Notes under the pieces: generated by a model | The model's input: the letters and a program-made list of their open reading frames with translations, nothing else | The model's database searches: none | What the model was told of the DNA's origin: nothing | Made by a program: the position numbers and the translations under genes | DNA from: Amylostereum areolatum | Lineage: Eukaryota > Basidiomycota > Agaricomycetes > Russulales > Stereaceae | Length of the DNA stretch: 64,000 bases | Direction: 5' to 3' | Assembly (NCBI GenBank): GCA_012932865.1 | Contig: SAXG01000084.1 | Location: forward strand, 1 to 64,000 | Part shown: piece by piece, positions 22,391-34,027 of the stretch | Position numbering within the stretch: the stretch's first letter is position 1 | Layout: every line of letters begins with the position of its first letter

Positions 22391-24967
22391 ATGCTTTCAA
22401 GACTTGCGGGCTGGACGTGGAGGAAGAACGCCCCCCAATCGTCTAAAAGTCCCCTCTCGCCGACAGCGTCTACTAGCGTTACCGACCCTACGACCCGGAA
22501 GCCATACAAGGCGGGGGACTTCTCGATTGATGACTGGAGACCCATGAAGGTGATATGCATTGGTGCTGGGTATAGCGGGATCACGTCGGCCATTCGGTAG
22601 ACCTCTTATCTCTTGCCACGGAGCCAAAATGTTCATCGCTTCTTTCAGCTTCCAACAGAGAATCCCGAACCTCGAGCTGAAAATCTACGAGAAGGCTGCA
22701 GGCGTAGGCGGGACCTGGTATGCGAACAAGTACCCTGTCAGTGCTAGTCGTCGGAACTTCTCGCAACCTTTATCTTACATTGCTTCACAGGGCGTCGCCT
22801 GCGATGTGCCAAGTCATTCCGTGAGTTCTCTCCCCGCATTTGCGACGTCCAGCTTATATCTCCCAAAGTACCAATTGTCGTTTGAAGAACGGGTACGATG
22901 CCATGTTGACCACGAATCGGCGGACTCGTAGAATGCTCATTGATTCTCAGGCGCACTGGTCTGGTCTGTACTCCCCAGGTCCTGAGATTCTCGCCAACAT
23001 GGAAAGCGTGGTCGACAAGTACAAGATCAGGAAGTATATCCACCTTCAGCACGAGCTCATTCATGCCCGCTGGGACGAGGACTCGTCAAAGTGGGTCGTC
23101 CGCATCCGCCGCGGTGGTGACCAAGGTGAAGTTTTTGAGGACACCTGCGACGTCCTTTTCCTCTGTATAGGAAGCCTTAATCGCTGGCACTGGCCCGATA
23201 TCGAAGGTTTGAAGGATTTCGGTGGACGCCTCGTGCACAGCGCTCAGTGGGATGGCGCGGATGGCGCGTGGGAGGATGAGGTTAAGGATAGGAACGTTGG
23301 AGTCATTGGTAACGTCTGTGTTCCCCTTTCGTGCGAGCTGGAAAAAGAGCTGAAGAATTCGCAGGGATCTTCAGGAATACAAACGGTGGCCGCTATCCAT
23401 CCGAAGGTGAAGACGCTCGTCAATTACGCAAGGAGAGAAACATGGATCGCGACGACAATTTTTGGAGAGAATTTGACCAAGCTTCTTGGACGAGAGCCGG
23501 GCGATACGAACAGTACGTTTTACTCCTAAAGTGCCTAAACCTCGTTAAGCTTGTCTGCAGTGAGTTTCACAGAAGAGGAGCAGAAAGCATTCAGCGACCC
23601 GGAGACGTTCAGACGGTTCAGACACGCGCTGGAAGGCGAGCTCAACGTAAGCGCGTGATGCGATGGTTGTTTGTCTTACTTACCTTGCCCCCGACCGCAT
23701 TACTAGAGTATCCATTCGCTCTCCATTCGAGGGTCTGAAGTGCAGAAGGCCACCAAGGCGGCATTTGAGGAGGACATGAAGAAGAAGATGGCAGGAAAGC
23801 CTGGCTTGGCCGAGAAAAGTTCGTCGCTGTCCCCTAATCTATTACTCAACTTTTAAGCAACGCGCCTTAGTGATGCCAAAATGGTCCGTCTTCTGTCGCC
23901 GCCTCACCCCTGGTCCTGGGTATCTCGAAGCGCTCTGTGAGCCGAACGTATGTCTTTTTAGGCCCCCCATATGTTATTGCAGTGCTGAATGATTTGTGTT
24001 TTGCCAGTCGACATTCGAGACAACGCCCATCAAGCGCGTCACACGCACGGGCGTTGAGCTCGTCGACGGACGCCACAACGATCTGGACGTTCTCGTGTGC
24101 GCCACCGGCTTCGACGTGACGTACCACTACCCGTTCGACGTGGTCGGGAAGGGCGGTCAGAAGCTGAACGACAGGTGGACACCGTACGCCGAGGCGTACA
24201 TGTCAATGGCCGTAGACGGCTTCCCAAATCTCTTCTTCGCGTACGGTCCTAACTCGGGCCTCAACTCTGGTTCGATCCTCGTCATCATCGAGAAGCAGGT
24301 CGATTATGCGGTTGCGGCGACGCTGAAGCTGCAGAGAGAGAGGCTGAAGAGCATGGAGGTGAAGAAAGAGGCGACGCAAGATTGGGTCGAGCATATGAGG
24401 GTGCGTGCAATGTTTATCAGAATCTGGGTTGAGGCTGGTCGTACTCATGAGTGTGGGGTTTTGGCAGGATTACTTCCCCAAGGTGCTTTTTCCCAGCGAT
24501 ACCGAAAACCTCAGTGCTGATTATTATGATGCAGACCGTGTACTCTGAGGAATGTCATTCGTGGTACAAAGTCCAGGACGGAACTGTGGTTGGACTCTGG
24601 CCAGGTGTGAACACCGAGTCGATCGCCATCTCCTTCGTTTCGCATACACTGACACCTTGAAAGGCAGTGCTCTTCATTGCGTTCGCACGCTTTCCAATCC
24701 GCGATGGGAAGACTATAACTATGGACACGACAAGACGCATAATAGGCTTTATTGGCTCGGGGCCGGTCAGACGGAGAATGAGAGGACGATGTCTGGAGAC
24801 AGTGAGTTTCGTTTGCTGGCGTACGCGATTATCCGTGATACCTATACCGCGTTCGTGTAGGGGCTTGGTACTTAGACAACGTTGACGTTCCGCCGAGTAA
24901 GTGTAATTTATTCCTGAATCACTTTATGATCTAACCGGAACGCCTACTAGTCCCCGAGTCTGACTAG
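22391..24967 (+). CDS. FAD-dependent Baeyer-Villiger-type monooxygenase, copy 1
   Basis: A flavoprotein using FAD, NADPH and O2 to insert oxygen into ketones, or to oxygenate hydrophobic substrates, of the type found in fungal secondary metabolism. First exons: 22391-22596, 22649-22736, 22791-22820, 22869-22892, 22951-23313; about 13 exons in all. Motifs in order: FAD Rossmann CIGAGYSGITSAIR, GGTWYANKYPGVACDVPSHS, the second Rossmann VGVIGNGSSGIQTVAAI (assembled across an intron), and the Baeyer-Villiger fingerprint FGGRLVHSAQWD (FxGxxxHxxxWD). Next come VLVCATGFDVTYHYPFDV and NLFFAYGPNSGLNSGS. The 51-nt intron at 23314-23364 is in frame and stop-free. A final short exon ending at 24967 gives VPPIPESD. 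No disruption seen. The substrate cannot be told from sequence. The gene is one of a tandem pair with the copy at 28723. Confidence 0.9.
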
Positions 24968-25418
24968 TACAACGTTCAATGTCCAATGTCGACTGCTTTG
25001 GCCCCGAAGATTCCCGTCTCGTTGTAAACGATATTTTGTATGTTGCCGATTTTTGAACATCGTAACAATAGTGGACCGTGTACGTTCAAATGCTTGGTTT
25101 TACTGTCTCTCAATGGCTATGGGCTTTTCTAACTGTCACTAGCACTGGAAGACTGTCGTAGCACTTACAATTCGATGTGCCGGTGATGTCTGAGGCCACA
25201 TTCAGAGGAAAACATTTTTAATCGACATCTTGACATCTCGACGAAGTCTTTCCGGTCCGGGCCCGGTCCTTTCTCAAACGCCTTCTTACTCACGCCTTCT
25301 GCACTAGGAGGGTACCGTGAGCTGATTTTCACCACTCTTTACACCTCTTTGGGCGGTGAATTCCACCGCTCGAAGTACTCGTTTTCAGTACCATGGAATG
25401 AATTTCAGTCCTGCACGG

Positions 25419-25445
25419 GGTGATTTTCGTGATGTGAAAATCACC
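25419..25445. repeat. Perfect 10-bp hairpin, GGTGATTTTC arms
   Basis: The arms GGTGATTTTC (25419-25428) and GAAAATCACC (25436-25445) are perfect inverted complements around a 7-base loop. It lies inside a region where the same motif is repeated many times. Confidence 0.75.
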
Positions 25446-27593
25446 GGAAAAAAGTACCATTTCACCGCTTTTTTGTCACGAATTCTCACTTTCTCGTAAC
25501 GCCGACGCGTGAATATCAGCATGAAAAACAGTGAAAAGCAACACCCCATGGTGATATACAGCAGCTTTCATCCTCAAAACCCTTGGCAGGATCCAGCACT
25601 TTACGCGTTCATAAACAGACACATGGCATTATGAGCTCATAATCACACTACAATATACACTATATACAAATCTATGCACACCGCTGGTGGTACCCAACGA
25701 GACCCTCTCGCGTAACCACGTCTCCTCTTCGTGACGTCCACCCGCACGCCCCGGGCCCAAATGCGAATGGCTGGAATGGCTGTCGGAGTGTAAGCAGCAG
25801 CATCGAAGCGATGCGCGCGTGGGGCGTGGCCTGTCCAAACATTTAATATCGCTCCGTGGCAAGGGAGAGAAGGCGGAATACTCACCCCCATCTGATACCC
25901 TAACATCCCCCGCTTTGTGTCCATCAATGACAGTCCCCGGCCGTGCTCTATGTAAACAAAAGTCAGCAGCCGAAGAGACTGTCGCCATCACCGAAGAGAA
26001 ATGAGACGGTGCGAGAGCACCGGCAACGGCGGTGAAGAGCCGCTGTCACCGATGCACAATGCGTAAGAGGCCATATGGCCTGGGTTTGTGATGTTGAATG
26101 AACCGTGAACGAGCCGCTTCATGCTACAAAGCATGCGCGGGACGAGCCGGAGGAGGATAGAAGGAAAAAAATAGATCAATACGAAGACGTACCGTTGCAA
26201 AGAGTTGCCCAGACTTAGGGTACACTTTATGTGTCCTTACGAGAACATGGAAGGGGAGGGTGGAGAGGGAGAGTGCACGACGACTGAACCCGTCGCCGAG
26301 TCGCCATGGTCGTTGAGGAAGAAGCTGAAGCGCTGAAGTCGAACCATGCGCGTGAGCTGGCGACATCACGGATACGTGACTGACCATCACTGGTCCGTGA
26401 CGATTGTTACGAGTTCGTGACCAAGGAACCGCTGATGGAAATCACCATGTAAAGCGGTTGTCACGCTTGTCTGAAAAACAGCCCCAAATCACCACCTGTC
26501 GAAATCACCCCAAAAATCACCTTAATTCGGAAATTCACCACATCAAACGGTGGGAAACAGTCGGACATGTCCTTATAGTGCTGACTCTCTGAGATCTGAA
26601 CGTTTTGAACCCCCAACTGCCTCTTTCACGACCCACAATCGGTATTTTACGTCTTGCCACCCGTGCGAGTCGGCCATTCGTCGCTACACTCGCTTCCGAA
26701 AGCATTCCCGAGTTTGCCCAAGACCCGCCGAGGGTGTCGACGTCTAACAGGACGCATGTTACCAGCGAAGGGTGGAGGTGCCACTTGACAAGGGAAGATG
26801 GGGCGTCATCAGAGACGGCTTGACGTTGCTTGTGAGTGGCTGATATCCTTTAATACAAAGAGAGACGCGGTGGAGCGCTGCGTCACGTCACGACACAAAC
26901 CGCGAGACAAGTGAGCTTTCTGATTGGTTGTGGGACAACAGCCACGTCATCGTAACGCGACACGTGACAGGTCGCGTTGACAAATGCACGTGGCTGCTTG
27001 CGTCATCCTAGGCTTGCGCGTCGGCCGGGTCGCCGCGTCGCTCTTCGTCTTGACCTCCACCACGTACTTGGCCACCGTCATACCTTCCCACTCTCTATGG
27101 CACCTCTACGCACCGCCGTTAGCGTCAAAGTAGCCTCCATGGCACAGCCCTACTTATACCTTTTACTTTGTATATCAGAAAACAAATTCAAATCAATTTT
27201 CCTCCAAAGCAATGTTTGTGCAGCAACACGGACGTGTTTTGTCGCTTCGGTCACGATGACCGCGTCGCTCCCACCCCCCCTGATTGGATTTATTTATATA
27301 TCTAGAGATTTTTCGGGAAATTTCCTCGGTGCTCGGATGAGGCGTGGTGGTCCCGAGCTCGAGTGATGTACGACACGACACGACCCGACACGACACAGTA
27401 CAGCACACCCTGTCATCTGCATCCAGTGCATCTCGGTGCATTCATCTGGATCATGTGCGCATTTTCTTTCTCTCTTGCGAGACGAACTGACATGTACTAT
27501 TTGTGCAGAAGAATCTATGCGAGTTGGGGGTGACATTGGCTGGCCATTGGGATGGTGCACCGAGCAGGAACGCAGGTCCACTGATTCCGTCCA

Positions 27594-27851
27594 AGATGCA
27601 GCCCCCAGAAACAGTGCCCATTCAACCTCCTCGCAAGCGAACGAGAACACGGCCGTCCAGGTATGACTGACCTTAACAAACTGATCAATGTCCTTGCTTA
27701 CTATATTGTTGTCTACAGCTTTCCTCGGCTGACGCCATTGGCCACCGCCGGTCTTGAGTGCGAGCACAACGACATCCTCAGGATCCTGAAGGTCCGCAAC
27801 AGCATTGTATTGTGTCGTCCACGTCCGAATCAACGACAGGCGACACGATAA
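27594..27851 (+). CDS. Possible small unknown gene, low confidence
   Basis: An exon beginning MQPPETVPIQPPRKRTRTRP can be joined by a GT-AG intron (about 27661-27719) to a second exon ending at 27851, giving about 65 residues. The first exon has the basic, Pro-rich look of a nuclear protein's N-terminus, but the second shows nothing recognisable. It may be a remnant of a longer gene reaching to about 28230, or chance. Confidence 0.2.
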   Translation, partial: RCSPQKQCPFNLLASEREHGRPGMTDLNKLINVLAYYIVVYSFPRLTPLATAGLECEHNDILRILKVRNSIVLCRPRPNQRQATR

Positions 27852-28722
27852 TGCAAGAACCCAACCAACCAGCAAGCCTCGAACGGAGCTTTCATAGATG
27901 GTACGTGCATACAGTATCAATCAATGTGATAGTAAAGGCTTTACTGATCCTTTTGTTATCCATATCACAGGTGATATGTCCTCATCGACATTGCATATTC
28001 GCAGGCCTACTCGGCCCTCAGCGACTTGCTTCCTACGCCCCCAAGGACTCCAGCTCTGAACCCTCAAGGAACAGAACAACCCACTCTGCTATCGAAATGG
28101 CAGATTGCCAAGAGAGCCCGACACGAGCGAGAGCATTTGGGACCGTCACAAACCCCTCTAGGCATCCCGGCTACAGTTTTCCTACTATCGGACTGCGAGT
28201 TGAATCTTCTACACTTCATGCTTAGTACTTAGTTATGCTTATTTGTTGCTTATTTGAATACAATCACCACAGCCTTGCTACTTGAATGAGTGCAATGCAT
28301 GGGTCTATGCTAGTAATGCATATGTTCATCGGTTACGGTACATACGGAGGATCTTATCTCCTAGTCGGAGGGCCTCGTCTCTTTGGAAGCCTAAATAACC
28401 TTGCAAACGCAAACAAACCTTCGCCCAAATGCCCGTACTTACGGCAACTCCTTCAAATGTCATCCGCCTTGCAGGGGGAAGTCTGCTGATCCATCAATAC
28501 CACATTTTTTCTCAAGGATACTCCTTCAACTTCCCACTGGAATACTACCGGTCTTTTTTTCGGACGGCCCGGATCGCGAAAGGTTCGGAATCGATGTGTG
28601 TACCTCGAAGACCTTTCCACCACGGTCCGTTTCCACGATGTGCATCCAGGCGTATAAGGACCCACGAAGTCCAAGACGCAACCCACACTCCCCGGAGCTC
28701 CCTTCCATAGCACCATTTCAAT

Positions 28723-31227
28723 ATGCTATCCAAATTTTCTGGCTGGACGTGGAGGAAGAACGGATCCGAGCGGTCTAAAACACCCCCCTCTCCCCCCAAG
28801 GATACCGACTCTACGATCCGGCAGCCGTACAAAGCTGGTGACTTCTCAGTCGATGATTGGCGGCCTATGAAGGTGATATGCATCGGCGCTGGGTATAGCG
28901 GGATTACGTCGGCTATCCGGTAAGCCTCGTCTCTCCGCCCGTCATGGACCTAGGAGGTTTATCGTGTCATTTAGCTTTCGACAACGAGTCCCGAATCTCG
29001 AGCTGAAGATATATGAGAAGGCAGAAGGCATCGGTGGGACGTGGTATTCGAACAAGTACCCTGTCAGTGCCAGTCCTTTGAATGTGCTTATCTATCTCAT
29101 GCGGCCGTCTTACTACAGGGAGTCGCTTGTGATCTGCCCAGTCTTTGTGTAAGTCTTCCGTCTATCCTGCATCTTTGCGGCTCAACAGATATACCCCATA
29201 GTACCAATTGACATTCGAAGAGCAGGTGCGATAGCATGTCAGCCTTGTTTTCCCATATACTCATGCAGTCCGTCTGTAGGCGCATTGGTCTGGATTCTAC
29301 TCCCCGGGCCCCGAGATCCTGGCCAACATGGAACGAATTGTCGACAAGTACAAGATCAGGAAGTACATCCACCTCCAGCACGAGCTCACTCACGCCCGCT
29401 GGGACGAGGACTCGTCAAAGTGGGTCGTCCGTATCCACCGCGGCGGAGACCAAGGAGAAGACTTCGAGGACACCTGCGACATTTTCTTCCTCTGTATCGG
29501 AAGTCTTGACCGTTGGCACTGGCCTGATATCGAAGGCTTGAGGGAGTTTGGGGGGAAGCTTGTGCACAGTGCGCAGTGGGATATCACGGATGGCGCGTGG
29601 GAGGACGGGGTGAAGCACTGGGGCGATAAGAACGTTGGCGTCATTGGTAACGTGAGTGTTCTTCTTTCGCGTGACTTCACAAGATGCTGAAGAGCACGCA
29701 GGGCTCTTCAGGAATACAGACGGTTGCTGCTCTCCATCCGAAGGTGAAGACGCTTATCAATTATGCAAGGAGGGAGACTTGGATCGCATCGGCCATTTTG
29801 GGGGAACAATTAACGCGTCTTCTTGGGCGAGAGTCGGGCGACACGAACAGTACGTCCTCATCCCGAAGAACCTGACTTTCGTTAATATTTTTTGCAGTGA
29901 GTTTTACAGAGGATGAGCGGAAGCTATTCAGCGACCCCGAGAAGTTCAGGAAGTTTAGACACGCTCTGGAAGGCGAGCTCAATGTAAGCATAAGAGGTGA
30001 TCGCCGTGTTTTCCCGCTCTGAGTGTGATTCCAGAGCCTCCATTCGCTTTCCATTCGCGGCTCCGAACTTCAGAAGGCAACGAAGGCGGCATTCGAAGAG
30101 GACATGAAGAAAAAGATGGCAAGCAAACCTGGCCTGGCGGAGAAAAGTGCGTCGCTGCCCCTCGCTGTCCATGTCACCAGCTAATCCGTGCATACCAGTG
30201 ACACCTAAGTGGTCCGTCTTTTGCCGCCGCCTCACGCCTGGTCCTGGGTACATCGAGGCGCTCTGCCAACCGAACGTACGCCTTTCCCAAGAATCGTGTC
30301 CTCGCCGCACTGAAAGGTCCACAATCATAAGTCTACTTTCGAAACAACGCCCATCAAGCGCGTCACACGCACTGGCGTTGAGCTCGTCGACGGACGCCAC
30401 AACGACCTGGACGTTCTCGTATGCGCTACTGGCTTTGACGTGACTTACCATTATCCGTTCGACGTCATTGGAAGGGGCGGGCAGAAGTTGAACGACAGGT
30501 GGACGCCGTACGCCGAGGCGTACATCTCGATGGCTGTGGATGGCTTTCCGAATCTCTTCTTCGCATACGGGCCTAACTCGGGTGTCAACTCGGGCTCGAT
30601 CATCGTCATCATCGAAAAGCAAGTCGATTATGCGGTTGCGGCGACGCTGAAGCTGCAAATAGAGAGGCTGAAGAGCCTGGAGGTGAAAAAAGAGGCGACG
30701 CAAGATTGGGTCGAACATATGAGGGTGCGTGTCCCTGTCCATCTGAACTTGTATTCCCGTGCTGATGACGCGCCCGGGGTCTTCGTAGGATTACTTCCCC
30801 AAGGTGCTTTTTCTGCCGGTGCTGAAACTTTTGATGCTAACGGCGAAGCAGACTGTGTACTCTGATGAGTGTAATTCGTGGTACAAAGTTCCGGACGGGA
30901 CTGTCGTTGGACTGTGGCCAGGTTCGAACCCATCATCTAGCTGACTCTTCGTTTCGCGTGCACTGACTTTTTAACAGGCAGCTCGCTCCATTGCATTCAA
31001 ACGCTTTCCAATCCACGCTGGGAAGACTATAATTATGAACCTCTTGACCAGACGCACAATAGGCTCTACTGGCTCGGGACTGGCCAGACAGAAAACGAGA
31101 GAACGATGTCTGGAGACAGTGAGTCCCATTGACCTCATGGGAATTTCCTTAATACTTAGAGCATGTCTGTGTAGGGGCATGGTATCTGAATGACGTCGAT
31201 GTTCCTCCGAGTCAATGCACTTATTGA
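28723..31227 (+). CDS. FAD-dependent Baeyer-Villiger-type monooxygenase, copy 2
   Basis: Close paralogue of the copy at 22391, with the same exon order and intron positions. The start MLSKFSGWTWRKN is followed by CIGAGYSGITSAIR, GGTWYSNKYPGVACDLPSLC, AHWSGFYSPGPEIL, the Baeyer-Villiger fingerprint FGGKLVHSAQWD, VGVIGN|GSSGIQTVAAL (split by an intron of about 52 nt), VLVCATGFDVTYHYPFDV and NLFFAYGPNSGVNSGS. Two differences stand out. The usual Pro-Ser-His after the second conserved block is Pro-Ser-Leu here, while copy 1 keeps His. The last intron donor has changed from GTAAGT to GTCAAT, so the protein probably reads through to a stop at 31227 instead of using the last exon seen in copy 1. No other disruption seen. 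It may have diverged in substrate. Confidence 0.88.
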
Positions 31228-32229
31228 CGGACCTAACCTTCGATGTGCAGTCTAGATAGACAGACATTCAACTGTGCTATTGAAGACTGCAGGACGACCG
31301 CCTTACTATATGCCCGTCTTGACTGAATCAGACTACCGTATTGATACTCTATGTACTATGTACGAGTAGCGATGAAGTTCAAACTTATAGTGTAACCTTT
31401 ACTAAGCTCTGGAGACCGTCGCATCACATTTTCAAAACCTTGGTGTATATCATCCAACGAACAAAGGCCATACCGGATCGGATCCATGAATGATGAGACG
31501 CATTTCTCGAGCCCATTTCTTGTATTATTAATCCCTTCCTGCTTGTTGATCGGATACAGAGGGAAATGTGCATATCCAGCTCCTAGTGTCAGAAGAAGCC
31601 AGCGGGGGTGCAAAGAGAACGACTATCTTCTGGTTAGGTCAGCCACGGAGACTACCATGGTCCCAAGACTCCGCGGCGTACTTTTATGCATTCCGTTCCT
31701 GTTCCGATTTTCGGTCACTATACACAAATTAGAAGACAAGTGGCGGGTAGCGGACGGTAATAAAAAATCACATAACATCATAGAACAGGAGTGTCAAGCC
31801 TTCAGGAGTGAACTAAGTAGTGTCAGTGGAGTACAAGGCTGACAGTAGGTGCCATAGTGAAGTCATCACTGCCAACACACAGTGCGAAAGGACGCAGGAG
31901 CTACACCACCAGGCGATCCCTCAGCTTCATTCCGATATCACGCCCCTGAGTTTGAAGTTGGTGTGCCGATGGATGGAATCCAAAAATGTCAAGCGGATAT
32001 CACGCTCAACGAATTCCCTTGGGCCCGAAGCTGAGGTTCTTTGGATTCAATCCAATAATCTTACTAAGCTCATCAAGAATCGCTCGGCGGGTTGCTGGCT
32101 TAAATCGTGCTTATTGCGATCTTATCCTGATGTAGAAGGAAGAAAATCATGATATTTTCATTTGATAACTACAGAGTATATGGGGGCTGCTACGGGATAT
32201 ATGGAGAGGGATGACAGGTGAGAGAGGGT

Positions 32230-32460
32230 TACCTGGGATGCCAACAAAGCAGGTGGACCAGACGGAGACCGAGATAAGACCAGGGAACCCAGTGAGCCAG
32301 GGGACAGAGAGCCAGGACCAGAGAGGAGCGCGAGCGGGACCAAGATCGCGAGCGAGGACCAAGACCGCAAGCAAAAATCGAGAGACCGAGAGTAAAGTTC
32401 AAGACCACGAGCAAAGTTCAAGACCAGGAGTAAAGTTCAAGGCCGCGAGCGAAGGTGAGG
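32230..32460. repeat. Purine-rich minisatellite-like tract
   Basis: The plus strand is strongly purine-biased, with repeated GACC(A/G)AGA-type units. From about 32392 there are three near-identical 19-20 base units built on AAAGTTCAAGACCACGAGC. The tract leaves long but low-complexity open frames on both strands, which I do not regard as genes. Confidence 0.7.
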
Positions 32461-33044
32461 ACGACTGCCAGCGACAACAAGAGGGGCGCCGGAGCATGTG
32501 CAAATCCTGAATGCTGTCGCGAGGGCAGGTGGGCGGTAAGTGAATAGAACACGCACCATGGTCCAGACTCTGGATGATGCCCACATGAGAGTGTCGAAGG
32601 GAGAGTCCATACCCAACCCTTCGTACATCCACGGAAACCCTGACGCGCCGTCCAAATCTCGGTACGTCGGAGTCGCCCATTACAGATGAGGGGTTATGGC
32701 CAGGTGAAGGACGGGGAGAAGAGAAGGACGTGGTGAGAGGAAACAAGGAGTCGAGGATGACTTGGCGCGACGACGAAAATGAATACTGCTTACATAACCC
32801 GCGCTCGTCGCCGTCCATCGAGGACTCTGTGGGGATTGAAACTGAGAGGACAACCTGTACTCACGCTGACTTGGGCGCGAAGCCGACTTTCTCGCAACGG
32901 ATAATCGGAATGGCGCCGAGATTGAGGGGGTTGGATTGAAGCTGACACGATGCTAGCGTGAACCCTTGGTCACGCCATCAGACTCATCCGAATGGCCCCG
33001 CATAGAGTCATGCTGAGGCAACTGCTGGTGGTGTAGGCTAGTTC

Positions 33045-33730
33045 AAAATTAGAGGCCTTGGCTGGTAGCCCCCAGAAAGGAAATCCGCAGCAGGCCCGTA
33101 AAGTTCCCGCGCCCAAAAAAGGAAATCTGAGGCTGATCATCAAGCTGCCGTCAGCGATGTTTGGGAGTTGCACATCTCTCTAACGTCGACAATGCAAGGT
33201 GAGATCAACGCTAACGTCGGCAATGATGTCTTTAGCGGCCACGGCTGGGTGACAGTGACAGTGAGCACAAAAATTTTGAGGGTGGACGGAGGGTAGCTGC
33301 ACAAAAAGTGTTCCATGCCTGGTGATGGCAGAGCGACCGGCGAGGCCTCGCGAACCAGGCAAGCTCAGCGCGTTCAGTGTCCGCAGGTACGGCAGAAAAA
33401 ATAGAAATACCTCAGTGACATGGCTCTGCATCGTGTCCCGAATTTGTGAGGTGCAGGTTGACTCTTGAAGCTTGAGATTGAGTCCTGGAACTTGAGATAA
33501 TGAGCTCAAGTGAATTGGGATTGGCCTTAGATCACCCCGGGCTCGGACACTTCACTGTTCCGTTCAAAAAGTGCAGGTTTCTCTATATCTCAATACTTAT
33601 TACTGTGTTGTATACGGCCGACTTTCAACGATGGACAAAACACGCGGTTGCACGCGGTCCGCGAGTGCGAACTGAGATGGAATGTAAGGTATTTCCTTTC
33701 TGGGGGCCACCAGCCAAGGCCTCTAAATTT
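33045..33730. repeat. 40-bp inverted repeat bounding a 686-bp segment
   Basis: 33045-33084 and the reverse complement of 33691-33730 agree at all but two or three of 40 positions (core AGAGGCCTTGGCTGGT, then CCCCCAGAAAGGAAAT). The layout is that of a small non-autonomous DNA element with terminal inverted repeats. No transposase frame is seen between the arms, and I could not identify a convincing target-site duplication. Confidence 0.65.
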
Positions 33731-34027
33731 GATGCAGACCGTACAACCAGAACGACTATCTTCTGGTTAGGTCAGCCACGGAGACTACGCAGGAGCCACT
33801 GTTCAGGATAAGTATTAGTAAGCATTTTCCATCGGGAATCATATAACATATTGTAAGCGACATCTCGACATCTCGACAACGGGTTGAAGCCGTCGGCGCC
33901 TTCAGCGCTTCCTAGCCTAATCAGCGTTCAACGTTCACCGCGTCCACCTCTTACTACACCGTTGCCCGAATGCCTCCATAGTCCCCAAATACAACCTTTT
34001 TTTTGGCACCTCACGGCTCGCGGCCCC

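Larger units (their letters stand above)
24968..28722. other. 3.7-kb repeat-rich spacer between the two BVMO copies
   Basis: No firm gene. Between about 25300 and 26560 the sequence is dense in the motif GGTGATTT and its complement AAATCACC, in one orientation near the left end and the other near the right end, which suggests a decayed non-autonomous element. A short direct repeat of CGACACGACAC type lies near 27369-27398. One possible small gene (27594-27851) is listed separately with low confidence. The last 220 bases are the duplicated BVMO promoter. Confidence 0.45.
22180..31260. repeat. Tandem segmental duplication carrying two BVMO genes
   Basis: The stretches of about 22180-24967 and 28500-31260 are clearly homologous in the same orientation. 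The similarity covers not only exons but introns and roughly 200 bases of 5' flank (for example the shared segments around TTTCCACCACGG and CGTATAAGG). The units are about 6.3 kb apart and the spacer between them is not duplicated. The borders were judged by eye and may be off by some tens of bases. Confidence 0.75.
31616..33788. repeat. 40-bp direct repeat pair, 2.1 kb apart
   Basis: The 40 bases at 31616-31655 (beginning AGAACGACTATCTTCTGG) recur identically at 33749-33788. The flanking sequence differs on both sides. Confidence 0.85.
31228..34027. other. 2.8-kb gene-poor repeat island
   Basis: No gene supported. It contains a 40-bp direct repeat (31616-31655 and 33749-33788), a 40-bp inverted repeat (33045-33084 and 33691-33730) and a purine-rich stretch with about 20-base units (32230-32460). 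These are the marks of decayed mobile DNA between the BVMO pair and MLH3. An open frame in register with MLH3 runs from 33884, but MLH3 family members begin at the ATG at 34028. Confidence 0.5.

Noticed and set aside
30915..30940. GGTTCGAACC, a tRNA B-box-like sequence
   Set aside because: It lies in a BVMO intron, with no acceptor stem, A box or anticodon arm around it.
32211..32818. Open frames of about 100-140 residues on both strands in the purine tract
   Set aside because: Low-complexity products of the repeat; no family features and no splice support.
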